From NCBI GenBank assembly GCA_024220505.1, contig JAKZZE010000040.1:124001-188000 (forward strand): DNA of 64,000 nt, given 5' to 3'. The stretch comes from Rhizopus arrhizus (taxonomy: Eukaryota; Mucoromycota; Mucoromycetes; Mucorales; Rhizopodaceae). Of this stretch, positions 9,848 through 20,649 are shown one piece after another. Position 1 is the stretch's first letter; each line of letters begins with the position of its first letter. Below the pieces are notes generated by a model. That model was not told the DNA's origin. It did no database searches and saw only the letters and a list, made by a program, of their open reading frames with translations. Made by a program: the position numbers and the translations under genes.

Positions 9848-10369
9848 GCAAATGCATCGATACAGATTAGTAAAGGTAGAAACATACATGTTTATGTCTC
9901 CGTATTTCCTCATTTCTTTTTAAAGAAGAAAAAAATTCCATCGGCATCTTATCAACTTAATGAAAGGGGCGAGGGAATCATAGAGTGTCGTACTTTTTCA
10001 TTTCGTTTTCAAAGTAATAAATTTGCATAAAAATAAAGGCATGATTCTCCTGAAATCTCTACACATTTAGCCAACGAGTTGAGCCGGCTTGTATACTTTA
10101 TTTGGATATAAAAAGAAGGTATGAATTTGTCCGATAATTAATTGAGCTCAAATGGAATGCAATACTACTTATTTAATAGGTCCACTTAAAAAAGGGAGCA
10201 AAATTCGATATAAGCCAAAGGGGTGATGCAGAATATTTTCTTTTTTTCTGTGTGTGTGTGTGTGTGTATAGAGGAGATATACAGTAATTGGAGTAAAAGG
10301 GGATACTAGCTTATTAGCCTCACTTTATCAATATTGTATGTATACAATTTAAGGAGCTTTAGGAATTAA
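9201..10369. other. Gene-free stretch with homopolymers
   Basis: No supported gene. It contains T28 at 9820-9847 and a TG dinucleotide run at about 10249-10267. The ORF at 9529-9777 is low-complexity, rich in K and Y, and unconvincing. The last part is the likely promoter region of the gene at 10442. Confidence 0.4.
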
Positions 10370-10376
10370 TATAAAA
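10370..10376 (+). promoter_or_regulatory. TATA box of the RlpA-like gene
   Basis: TATAAAA, 66 bp upstream of the ATG at 10442. It is followed by a C run and a T run (10400-10432), a pyrimidine-rich leader common at strongly expressed fungal genes. Confidence 0.5.
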
Positions 10377-10441
10377 GCAACAAGATCTCTTCTTTCGAAT
10401 CCCCCCCCCCTCTATTTTTTTTTTTTTTTTTACTTTACAAC

Positions 10442-10891
10442 ATGAACAAATTGATTTGTATCACAACCTTCCTTCTCGTTTTGTCCTTTTGTATTCAACC
10501 ATCCGAATCGTTGGCCATCAAAAAGCTTGCTGAGGATCTATTGTCTTTTAGTGGTAAAGGAACTTATTATGATGTCGGCCCAGGATCATGCGGTAATACA
10601 GACACGGATTCTGAAATGGTGGTTGCTATCAACAAGAGCCAAATGGGCAATGGTAAATGTGTAGCTACTGACTGATGGGAAACTAACCCCATACGGTTGA
10701 CAGGTGCAAATCCAAACAGTAATCCTCACTGTAACAAGAGGGTCAAGATCATTGGTAGTTCAGGTAAACCTTGTTATGCACGTGTGGTTGATACTTGCCC
10801 TGGGTGTGATCATGGATCAATTGATATGTCACCAGCTTGTAAGTCAATTGCTTGTTGTGATTGGTTTAATGACTGTTTAAATAGTATTTAA
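10442..10891 (+). CDS. RlpA-like double-psi beta-barrel secreted protein
   Basis: Two exons, 10442-10652 and 10704-10891, joined over a 51-bp intron with GTAAAT, a CTAAC branch-like site and ACAG. They give a 132-aa protein. Without the splice a TGA interrupts at 10673-10675. Residues 1-24 (MNKLICITTFLLVLSFCIQP...) form a signal peptide. The mature part has GKGTYYDVGPGSCG, then ANPNSNPHCNKRVKI, and CYARVVDTCPGCDHGSIDMS. This is the expansin/barwin/RlpA-like fold found in small fungal secreted proteins that act at the cell wall or host surface. No catalytic activity is implied. The C-terminus (ACKSIACCDWFNDCLNSI) is unusually cysteine-rich compared with the typical short end of the family. Confidence 0.85.
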
Positions 10892-11269
10892 AAAAGTATG
10901 TGGAAGCTTAGGTCTAGGTGTTTGTTCGATTAAGTGGGATTTTGTATAAAGAAGGAGGTTTATCTGGTATTTGCTTCCCCTTTCTCAATTGTATTATTAT
11001 CTTTCTGTTTCATTATGTGTTTATAGATTCAATAAATAAAAAGACAATCTTTTTTATTTCAAGTGAAATCCTATTATTTACTATTATAATATATACACAT
11101 CATATCGAATAGTTTTTTTTTTTTTTTTTTTTTTCTTCATCTGTTTTGCTTATTTGCCCAATAGTTTTGATTGTACATGGCTGGATACATCATTGAGGAA
11201 TTAAAAGCTGTATTCATCTCTTGTTCATTTTTCATACTTGTCATAGTTTGATTCAAAGACTATGCTCAT

Positions 11270-11855
11270 TTACTTTTCACGCTCTATTGTCTTTGTTTTA
11301 TTTACCTTTGTATCCTTTGCAAAATTCCTTATTGTGTTATTAAAACGACTACTGCTGCCAACGTTCTTTAAACAAAAGTCAGAATAAAGTTCAATAGACA
11401 CAAGCGATACTTACTGAGGTCGAGATTATTTGTTCTGGTGGTGGATCAGGTGCATTCAAGCAGGATTGAATGAGATTTTTACCCTCAGGCTTTGTTACAA
11501 CCGGCTGAAGCTTGGGTGTAGTAAAAGTATAAACTAATCCAGTCTCAGATACAACGAGCAGTAATACTTGAGTGCCTGTGAGTGTACTTAATTCATATGC
11601 CTAAATAGGATCTTGAGCAAACAAAGATAAAATTTCAAGAAAGCAAACAAAAACCTTTTTCATAATGCCAGCTTTTCTCTTTGAAAATGTAATATGTCTT
11701 CTTGATTTATCTTGAATGTATTCAATCTTTATCTTCTTTCTCCCTACTCTTCTCTCTGGTGTCCTCCCTTCATCTTCTACTCTAGGATTCAACGATTCCT
11801 CTGGCTGTGACAGTGTGTATAATTGAGGATGGTATCCATAGTGATTTGGCTGCAT
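11270..11855 (-). CDS. MADS-box (SRF/Mcm1-type) transcription factor
   Basis: Exons 11855-11655, 11600-11415 and 11365-11270 join in phase to 160 aa. The MADS domain spans about residues 38-95: GRKKIKIEYIQDKSRRHITF, SKRKAGIMKK, then across the intron AYELSTLTGTQVLLLVVSET and GLVYTFTTPKLQPVV. The QDKSRRHITFSKRK and YELSTLTGTQVLLLV segments are the SRF/Mcm1 (type I) signature rather than the MEF2 type. Mcm1-like proteins bind CArG-type sites as dimers with partner factors. The tail after the domain is short. The third exon (NVGSSSRFNNTIRNFAKD) is the weakest part of the model. A plain 3' intergenic stretch separates it from the convergent RlpA-like gene. Confidence 0.85.
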
Positions 11856-11916
11856 TTTTATTAAAAAATGAAGGGAAAAAAAAGAGAAAGAAATAAGAAA
11901 CGTTCCCTACCCAGAG

Positions 11917-12040
11917 TTGCATGACACCTTTTGTGTAGCCCACATACACACATAACATCATCCTGTTCTATTTCGCAATATGACAGAAACAGGTTACACC
12001 CAGGACACTCATTATTACTGTCCTTTTTTTTTAAAAAAAA
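11917..12040 (-). other. Cysteine-rich micro-frame upstream of the MADS gene
   Basis: The minus strand reads SNNECPGCNLFLSYCEIEQD then DVMCVCGLHKRCHATLG, with a C-x2-C...C-x-C-x2-H-x3-C-H spacing like half of a zinc finger. It has no clear start codon and ends at a GTAGGG donor-like site about 70 bp before the MADS start. It may be a relic exon or an alternative 5' exon. Confidence 0.25.
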
Positions 12041-12273
12041 AATGATGTAAAAAATCAAAGCTTATTTGCACATGATGTCACTTCAAACTATCCTCAGGCA
12101 CTCATTTTTTCCCTTCATTGTTCTTCAACATGTCATTGAATATATCGAATGATACATGCACGCTTATTTCATTCAAGTTGTTTTTAAAATAGAATGCTTT
12201 TATTGTATCAAATCACAAACATACTCCGTTTTTTGTACACTACCCTCATTTTTCTTTTCTCAATCTCATTTTT

Positions 12274-15200
12274 TCAAGTAGAGACAGTAGGAGAATCATC
12301 AAATGAAAAACCTGGCATGATTTCATATACTTCAGGAACACCCGTTTCCAAACCTACTTCATACCAACTATTCAAAACGTCTTCCTCTGTTGGCACTTTC
12401 TTTTCTTGCACGTCCTTTTCATCTACTTTAGATATCGTCGTATTCAGTGGTCCTTCTGGCTGTAAACATGCTTCATTCTTAATCGTCTTGGGTTGATCAG
12501 GTCGAGAAAACAGTCGTTCTACCTCTTTTTGTATATCAAGTAACTTGGATGTTTTGCTATCCAGGCTTTGCACAGCCAGCTTTAAGGCAGCACCTGGCGT
12601 GGGTTTTGGAGAAGGCACGGTGGTCTTTAGTGGTAGGACCTGAGCAGGTAGTGGCTGTGGTGGTTGTGGACGTTGTGCTACAGGTGATGGTTGAGATGCA
12701 GCAACTGTAGGTTGTCTTGGTTGTTGTCGCTGTTGTTGTTGCTGCTGCTGCTGCTGCTGTTGCAATAAATGCATCATTTGAGCGGCCTGCTGTAAAGATT
12801 CATTGTTTTTATAGTCTGGTTCTGCTTTTACCACAGGTGGCTGTTGTTGTAGTACAGCATCAGGCGTCTTGGTTTGTGCCTTTACCATCGGAGGACTTGG
12901 AGTGACCATGGTCGCTGTAGAAACAGGCGGTGGTGCCTGTGACTGCAGTTGATGCTGTGCCTCCATGGCTTGTCTTGCCAATTGTTGCTTTGCCGCTTCC
13001 ACTCTTTCATTCAACATGTTTCGAATCTGCTGTTGTTGCTGAGGCGTCACATTGATTCGATTTTGCGCAGCCTGTTGAAGTAACCAGCTACACTGCAGTG
13101 CACGTGGAGGTAAAAGCTTAACAATCTGTGGCGGGATACCACTCGAGATTGCTGCTTGATATATCATTTGTGATTGTGTCTGTCTCTGACTGGCTGTCAT
13201 CCCTCCTGGATTAGCATTGGCAATCGACGGGTTCGAATTAACAATCGTTTCACTATTTGCAGGTTCGGCATGTTGAGGAGGTGGAGGAGTTTGAGTCAGA
13301 TCAATCGTTGTTTGCTGAGGCGTACTACCTGCTGCTTTCTGCTTCTTATTAGGAGGAAGTTTGAGATCGATGCTACCACGTTTGATGCCAATTTGTCCTA
13401 TTGCGCCCATGTTGGGTGTACTCGCAGCAGATGGGTTTTGAGCCCGTTGTTGAAGTTGTTGGGCAGCATAGGCTTGTACTTGTGCCATGGCTTGTGCTTG
13501 AGCAAGTTTGGCAGCATCAGCATATTGCTGCGTCAGTGGTATTTGCTGCTGCTGCTGTTGGTTAAAGTCACCTTGTACTGGTTGTTGTGGCTGTTGAATC
13601 TGCTGTTGTTGAATTTGTTGTTGAGGATCCAATGGTTGAGAGACTGCTACTGGATTGGTTTGTTGTAATGGTTGGGCTTGCTGTACTTGCTGTGGTTGAA
13701 CCTGAGGCGATTGCACTTGTTGCGGCTGTACTTGTGGTGGTTGTACCTGTTGCTGTACTTGCTGCTGTTGAAGCTGTTGTTGCTTTTGCTGCACCTGTGC
13801 CTGTTGTTGGCTCTGTGCTCCAACAGTATTACGAACCCATGAAAAGTATCCACTAAATTGTTCACGCAATTTTGAAAGTTGATCCAAGTTAATCACATAT
13901 TTATTTTGCTGAAGTGCATTCAATTGATCCTCAAACATGTATTTCATCAATATGAGTCTCTTGGTAGCTTCCACACTGGATGTCAATGCAAAAAATACAG
14001 GTAATAAACTATCAATTTTGTCGTACATTGGCTTAATTAACGCGACGCTGTCACGAATAGCCACTTTATCTTGTTCTGAGATATCCTCAATAAAACTACT
14101 ACGTACTACAAAAGAAAAATAAGATTACCATTCGCGTCATTTCTTCTTACTTACCTCTTGAATTTCGCACACTTTCATCCATTTGCCGTACATATTCAGC
14201 AGCTTGTGTTCTTTGTTGCATGGAAGGATGTACTGCTTGAGTGGCATTCATTTGAACAGGTTGCATTGTATTTGATGCTACTTGTTGTTGCTGATTCATT
14301 TGAGTTGCTTGAGGTAGTTGTTGCTGAGATTTCATTTGTTGGGCTTGCTGTACCTGCTGTTGAGCTTGGATTTGAGCCTGTGCAAGAGCCTGTGCCTTTG
14401 TTTGGGCCTGCTGTTGAGCTTGTTGTTGAGCTTGTTGTTGAGCCTGCTGTTGAGCCTGCTGTTGAGCCTGCTGTTGAGCCTGCTGTTGAGCCTGCTGTTG
14501 AGCCTGCTGTTGAGCCTGCTGTTGAGCCTGCTGTTGAGCTTGTTGTTGGGCTTGTTGTTGGGCTTGTTGTTGGGCTTGTTGTTGAGCCTGCTGTTGAGCC
14601 TGTTGAGCCTGCTGTTGAGCCTGTTGAGCCTGCTGTTGCTGTTGTTGTAGGTGTTGCATCAAAATCTCTGGATTCAAATGCTGCTGTTGTCCCATCATAT
14701 TTTGTGCTTGCTGATTTTGCTATAGATAAAATAAGTTTACCATGCTTTTTTTTTCTTTTTATCTCTTTCTTTTACATTTTGAAAGTTATTGGTTTGCATT
14801 ACTGTATTGTTATTATTCGTATTCACATTAGAAACAGGCGGCCGAAAGTTTTGAGCCACATTATTTGGTATATTGTTCATATTCATCATGGTAGATGAAT
14901 CTACAGTGGTATTATTATTGAACTGGCCTTGTTGTTGACCTGATTGCTGCTGCAGAGCAAGTTGGCGGGCAAGGTACATTTGAAACTGTCTAGGCGGCAT
15001 GGTCATAGCGGCCTGACTAGTGTTAGCCATATTGAGCTGTTGAAGTAGATTCACAGGTATTTGTTGCTGAGTAGCAGCATTGATAGCAGCATTGTTCATC
15101 ATGGCCGTGTTATTGTTGTTTCCAGCGGCAGCAGCGGCAGCCATGGCTTGAGCAGCTGTCCTTTGAAGAGCGAGCATCTGTGCATTCACTTGCTGTTGCT

Positions 15201-15969
15201 GATTCCCAGGCGCTGCTTGCTGCTGTTGCTGTTGTGGTGGCTGTGGTTGTGGTTGCTGCTGCTGCTGTGCTTGTTGGGGTTGAGGGGATCTTCCCTGAAG
15301 CATGGTTTGTGGAAACATACTGGCACGTATTTGATTTTGGTTGTTCATATTTGCTTGTTGTTGATTTAACGAAGTCATATCTTGCATTTGTTGTTGCACA
15401 ACAGGTTGAACTTGAGGTGATGCAGCTTGTTTTTGTGGTTGCTGCTGTTGTAATAAAGGTGACATTTGTTGGCCGTTCAATGCGTTTAGATTGATTTGAA
15501 GTTGGTTATCATTCATCATGGGTGGTGCGCTGCCATTCTGATTTTGCAGTTGAAACTTGATTTGGTGAAATTTTTTAGCATAAGCTAAAATATATTGATT
15601 CTTTTAAATATTGTAAGTTTATTTTCTTCTAAATTGTTTGCTTTTAATTACCTTGCTTGGGCTTTTATTATAAAGGTTCAATTCAAAGTTTTTTGCTGCT
15701 GCTATAATGTCATTATCTGGGGTATTAGGAGATAAATGTTTCAAAGCAGTTCCCCTAAAAAGAAGTATGCACATTTTAGTTTTTCTCCTCTACTCATATT
15801 TATATTCTATTGCTTACAATTGCGAAATAAAACGAGTTCTATCTTGTATGTTTAATTCGTCGCGCCAGTTTGCATTTGGAACGTCGTTTTGAAGATTCAA
15901 GTTAAGACCTTGCTGCTGTTGTTGGTTTTGTTGAACAGCATTCGGAATGTTTGGATTTTGTTGATTCAT
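12274..15969 (-). CDS. MED15: Mediator subunit 15 (KIX-domain, Gln-rich)
   Basis: Five exons (15969-15818, 15754-15652, 15555-14776, 14719-14155, 14105-12274) join in phase to 1143 aa. The N-terminus has a KIX domain (about residues 34-90): NWRDELNIQDRTRFISQL, then TALKHLSPNTPDNDIIAAAK and NFELNLYNKSPSK. MED15/Gal11 KIX domains bind activators and link them to the Mediator tail in the nucleus. A long Gln-rich middle follows, with a QAQQ-repeat block, then a conserved segment (RSSFIEDISEQDKVAIRDSV, KPMYDKIDSLLPVFFALTS), a second Gln-rich region, and a C-terminus with WYEVGLETGVPEVYEIMPGF. The long plus-strand ORFs across the Gln-rich parts are antisense shadows of CAA/CAG codons. The name is secure from the KIX domain plus architecture; exon 3's acceptor (ATCAAG) is the least certain junction. 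Confidence 0.9.
14395..14640 (-). repeat. 12-bp coding minisatellite (QAQQ) in MED15
   Basis: Tandem 12-bp units encode Gln-Ala-Gln-Gln about 18 times, with two sub-variants (GCTGTTGAGCCT and GTTGTTGGGCTT read on the plus strand) arranged in blocks. The block structure suggests local unit duplication. The repeat keeps the reading frame. Confidence 0.85.
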
Positions 15970-16483
15970 TTATCTTCCTCTTTTTAAGTTGTCGTTCAGA
16001 GTTCTTTTATGATTCAACAGGAAAAAAGTTTCAAAAAAAAAAAAAAAGAAAGAAGGAAAAGAAGAAAAAAAAAAAAAAAAACGTTCGAGCGGAAATTAAA
16101 TCAAATGTGACATCGAAATCAAAGGCAATGCTGAAGGAGATTGGTACGCAACTGATTTAAAAAGGTTGCCTGTTTATTTGACCTAATAACGGTGAGTTTG
16201 TATCAGCACAAAATGATAACAAATTTACTAAAGAAGCATATACTAAATTGCAAAAGCTCTAAATTATTCACAAAGTGATATTTGATTGATTTTTTAACAG
16301 TAAAAGGAAGTAGACTGAATGATAAATAAGATAAAGGCAAACTTGTGTAGAATAACAAAAACAAGAGGTCAACTCTTTTGCTATTTAAGGTTAAATCGTC
16401 CTTTTATCAATAGATTACTACGTTACACTTTATGCAAATGCTTGCTAAAAGAGGTTATATAATCTATACATAATTTGATTTTA
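15970..16483. other. Intergenic, MED15 upstream
   Basis: No gene. It contains an A-rich, G-interrupted tract at 16033-16080. The plus-strand ORF across it is low-complexity K. It is the likely MED15 promoter plus the 3' region of the asparaginase gene. Confidence 0.4.
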
Positions 16484-18885
16484 TTAATTGAATTTGTTTT
16501 TAATCAAAGTTTCCATTTCTTCTAAAGTTTGAATAGAAATCTTCTTTGATGTGTCAACATCAACATTAGACTTCTTTTTAAGCAACTCTATTTTATCTAA
16601 AATGTTCATTCCCCAATTATCTACTGACTTGACATTGACAGTAGGGTGACTTAATAAGACCTTGAACATGCTTAATCTACCAAGGCAAACAGCAATATCC
16701 AATCCATGGCGTCCCTCTATTGGGTCACACCAATTCACATCAAAACCAGCATTTAATGCAACTTGAACCCACTTGAGATTATTGGTCTTGATCGCCTTGA
16801 ACCAAATAGGCCCCATGTCATTAATTTCACTTTCTGCCAAATGAGCTCCTGCTTCCCTCAAGAGAGCAACCACATCCGCATGCTTCTCAAGCACAGCATC
16901 GAACAAGGGCGTATGACCCGACCGATCGCGGAGATGAATTGAGGAACCGTGCAACAATAAATATTCTACAATTCTAAAATGACCCTCACGACAGGCCACG
17001 TGAAGTGGTATACGACCATCATAATCCACACAGTTCAAGTTGATCATTTCTTCCATGCTCTCCACCAACAATCGAAGGCCTTCCAGGTCATTCGAACCAG
17101 CGGCCGAACAGAGCAAGACGGGACCCAACGCTTTTTGTGCGAGCATCTCTTCTTCAACAGACATTGTCAGGTCTTGATCCTCATCCTCCAACTCTTTTCT
17201 TACAGCTACCTTACTACGTGCGGCAAACTTCATGAGAATGTTTACGAGTAGGTTGGTACGGTTGGTGGATGCGCTGAAGCGTTGATAAGGTGTACGTACA
17301 GTGAGTTCACCACGAAGGTTCTTGGTCATCATTCTTCGAACGTAGTCTGGGTTATTGGGTGATTTGCCCAAGAGGTAGGCTAATTTTGTCAAAGCACATT
17401 CGGCCGTCATGTCTGCACCGGGTACGACGCCAGCTGAGGCAAGTTGCTTTCCAGTTGCATAGGCGTCTGTCACAAGACCCTTGCGGCATTGCGTACAGTT
17501 GACAATCACAACGCCTCGATCGCTTGCTTCCTTCAGAGCTTTCAAGAGGTCAGGTCGGCAAGGGGCGTTGCCTGCACCAAATGTTTCGAGCACGACCCCT
17601 TGGAGAGGTGGGGCCAAGAAAGCACGAATAGTGGAGTCACTTATACCAGGGAAAAGACGTAATGAGCCAACGTTTGGGTTGAGTTCTGTGTTTACATGGA
17701 ATCTGGCAATATGAGTTGGACGCAAAACCAATGGCCAATTGACATCTAAATAAAAAGAATTATGTATAAATAAATATACACAATCATACATTCATCTTTT
17801 TACCAATATTAATGCCAACATTCACCAAAGCAGATAAATTGGGTGAATCAAATGCTTCAAAATCAACAGCACTTATTTTACTCGTTCTATTTCCTCTATA
17901 CAATTTCTTTCCAAAATAAAGCGTGACCTCAGGTATAACGAAATGACCAGCAATAGTCAAGGCACCCAACAGATTTTCTACAGCATCATTCCTTACTTCA
18001 GTCAAAGGCACTTGAGATCCTGTGATGATCACTGTCTTTCCAAGTTCTTCCATCATAAAACTTAAAGCACTGGCGGTATATGCCATTGTGTCAGTACCGT
18101 GAAGTACAATGAATGCATCATAAAGTTGGTAATTCGCTTGAATATCATCCGCAATACGAACCCAATCTACCAATACAAATCAATATGACTCAACTATTTT
18201 TTTTTCCCACAATCTTTCACTTTACCAGCCATTGTGATGTCACACGAATCCAGGAGGGGGGTGTATTCTAAAATGGAATATCTGTTGTGTGTGTTACTTT
18301 CTAGTGTGGGAAATACTTAATGTAAACAAACCTTATTCTTTTTCCAAATAAACTGACAGGTGTTATCAGACTTGGTAATTGAAATGTTTTGATTTGACCA
18401 TCTTGCTCGATTGCTTTTACTGTATTTGTGATGGATCCAAACTCTTTTGATTTTGATTCTGATAAACTGTCTAAACTCTCGCTGGAAGAACATCTGGAAA
18501 GCCCGGGACGATTGGTGCTGGATGAGCTTTGGGGGTCGTGGAAACGCTGAACTTTGGATAAGGATTCTGCTAAATAGTTGGGGAGCTAAGAATTGAATTA
18601 TTACAAAATGTCAAGTAATAATATAAAGTTTTCTTACTGGGATATATCCATGCTCAGGTGTATGTTTCATACCAATAGTTCCACCTGTATAGATAACAAG
18701 TACCCTAGACACATCTAAATAAGAATAAGTACATATACATTATATAGAAAAATGTGATTTTTACCAGGTGCAACCATATCATTACGATCTACACCCAACT
18801 GATGGCTGACAGCAGGGTTTTCAAATATAAAATCATCTCCAGTTCTAATAGGTATCGACAATGGTGGAGTATTAAGGGGTGACAT
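16484..18885 (-). CDS. L-asparaginase (type I) with C-terminal ankyrin repeats
   Basis: Six exons (18885-18765, 18714-18638, 18585-18332, 18281-18226, 18166-17804, 17745-16484) join in phase to 710 aa. The enzyme hydrolyses asparagine to aspartate and ammonia. The first catalytic motif is YTGGTIGM (Thr at residue 53) and the second is HGTDTMAYTASAL (residues 192-204, Thr-Asp at 194-195). GVVLETFGAGNAPCRPDLL follows in the C-terminal half of the catalytic domain. Ankyrin repeats occupy about residues 495-680 (DGRIPLHVACREGHFRIVEY, GHTPLFDAVLEKHADVVALL). This is the cytosolic 60-kDa asparaginase architecture shared by fungi and animals. A Ser-rich insertion (SSSSTNRPGLSRCSSSES) lies between the first two motifs. 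It starts 84 bp downstream of the next gene's stop, on the same strand. Confidence 0.92.
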
Positions 18886-18968
18886 TTTTTTAAGGTTATT
18901 GTGACAAGAAAAAAAGCAGTAAAAAAAAAAAATGAAACAGAAAAAAAAAAAAAAAGCCCGGAGTTTAT

Positions 18969-20649
18969 TTATTCTGTCCAAACAGACAACAGAAAAGATA
19001 TGTCATTCGGTGTTACGATTGTATTGAGATCAGCGGAGAGATCTTTTAAGGATTGGTACCTGTTTAATAGCAATTTTCTATAAATTTCTTTTAGTTCTTG
19101 TTCTTCTTCATCATCAAATACAAGAAATGTGCGTAAAATTATTTTAAATAAATTGTGATCAAGTACTATTTATATACGATTAGTAATGGGATCAAGTAAC
19201 AATGACAATGCTATAAGTTACCTTTATCGTCTCCATCAAATAGTATGTGACCATCTTTTTGATCCACCAAATCTACCGGAATCTCTTCTCTCAAAAGCCT
19301 CAACCAGCCTTTCATTTTGGTTATTTTGTCTATTTCGCTTGCATCTTTATGTAGTTGATTCTTTAATTGTTTCAATTCCACTCTCTCTTCTTCTTCACTT
19401 GCTTCACTCAATTTCTTTTTTACATAATCCGATACTTGAATTCTTAATCTTGCGTCCTCTGTCTTTAATTTCTGTTTTTCTTCTTCTTTTAGTTTTTTAA
19501 CTTCTTTTTCTTGTTTTCTTCTTTCAATTTCCTCCAATATGGCTTGTTGATTTGCAATTTCTTCAATTTTTTGACGCTTTGATTCTTCTTCAAACTACTC
19601 AGAGTTCAATATCTCATCAAATTATTATTTAGTTGTTTACCTTGACTTCCAATCGTCTACTTCTCTTTTTAGGTATCGATTCAAGCTCTTTGGCTCTTTT
19701 TAATTTGGCTTCTTGTTTAACCTTTGCTATCTCTTTTGCCTTTATCCTTCCAATTATTTTCTCTGCAATTTCAATAATCTTTTCTGATAACTCTCTTGGT
19801 GCTATCTTTTTGGAGGGTTGAAATCGATTCATTATCTTTTCCCATTCTTCTAAACTTGAACACACCTAAGTAGAGAATGTAAGCTATCTGTCATAATCTA
19901 CATCTCTTTCTGTCTTCTTACAAGCTCAAATGTGAATTGATTGTTTTTTAATGTTTGCATACCTTTTTTTCCATTTGGAATAGGTGTTTCCCTATAAAGT
20001 CTATTACCTCCAAAATACCAATAAGACCATCCTTCCATGTCCTTTCCTAATGGTGATAAGCGCTATATTAAATCTTATTAATAAAAAAAAAAAATACATA
20101 TGTTGTGCTATTTACCAGTTCATCCACATTCACTTCATTTTTCCAGGATAAAAAATCTTCAGTTTCCAAGTTGGCTTCTTCAATCCTTTTCAACAATTTG
20201 ATCTTGTCAACGATTGAAAGCGTATGAAAAGGTGCAACATCTGGAAAGAGATCTTGTAAATGTTTTTCATAGTTTTCTCGATTCACCGAGCGCCTACTTA
20301 GCAACGGTGCCAAGATACGTACAATAACGGTTTCTAGTAGTGCGCTTGTATCAGGTTGTATTAAAGCTTGTTCCAACTCTTCGATATCTAAGGTAGGAAG
20401 TTCAAAGTAATTTTGAAATATAGAAAAAAATTGAAAGGTTGTCAAGAATAACCAAGAAGATTGAAGTATTTTATCTACAAAAGGAAACGAGAATGAGTTT
20501 TTTTTCTGACTGAATAAATCAAAAATGGGTACAAACCGGGAGATGACTTTTCAGTTACAGAGATAATTGGTTTTGTAACTGTACGAGATGTCTTTTTATT
20601 TTCCTCATTGGCTTTTTGTAACGCAAGTACCGACTTTTCTTGCTGGCAT
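18969..20649 (-). CDS. DDT/WHIM-domain chromatin protein (RSF1/CECR2-like)
   Basis: Exons read, in order, TSRTVTKPIISVTEKSSP, the DDT region (FQNYFELPTLDIEELEQALI, VRILAPLLSRRSVNRENYEK), the WHIM-like WKNEVNVDELRLSPLGKD, GWSYWYFGGNRLYRETPIP, LEEWEKIMNRFQPSKKIAP, a long basic coiled coil (about 19865-19222: IKAKEIAKVKQEAKLKRAKE, KEVKKLKEEEKQKLKTED), and a last exon (19105-18969) EEQELKEIYRKLLLNRYQSL ending FLLSVWTE. DDT plus WHIM is the signature of ISWI-associated remodelling subunits, which suggests a nuclear role. The start is uncertain: MPARK at 20649 works only with a small 5' intron. The frame upstream runs into a poly(T) stretch and has no ATG. Confidence 0.75.

Noticed and set aside
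10442..10675. RlpA-like gene split into two genes or a nonsense pseudogene
   Set aside because: A 51-bp intron with good donor, branch and acceptor removes the TGA and restores the conserved domain.
14158..14898. Long plus-strand ORFs (up to 246 codons) across the MED15 Gln-rich region
   Set aside because: They are antisense readings of CAA/CAG and GCT repeats, giving periodic V-E-P-A or L-L-S-L peptides. The minus-strand exons have matching splice sites and a KIX domain.
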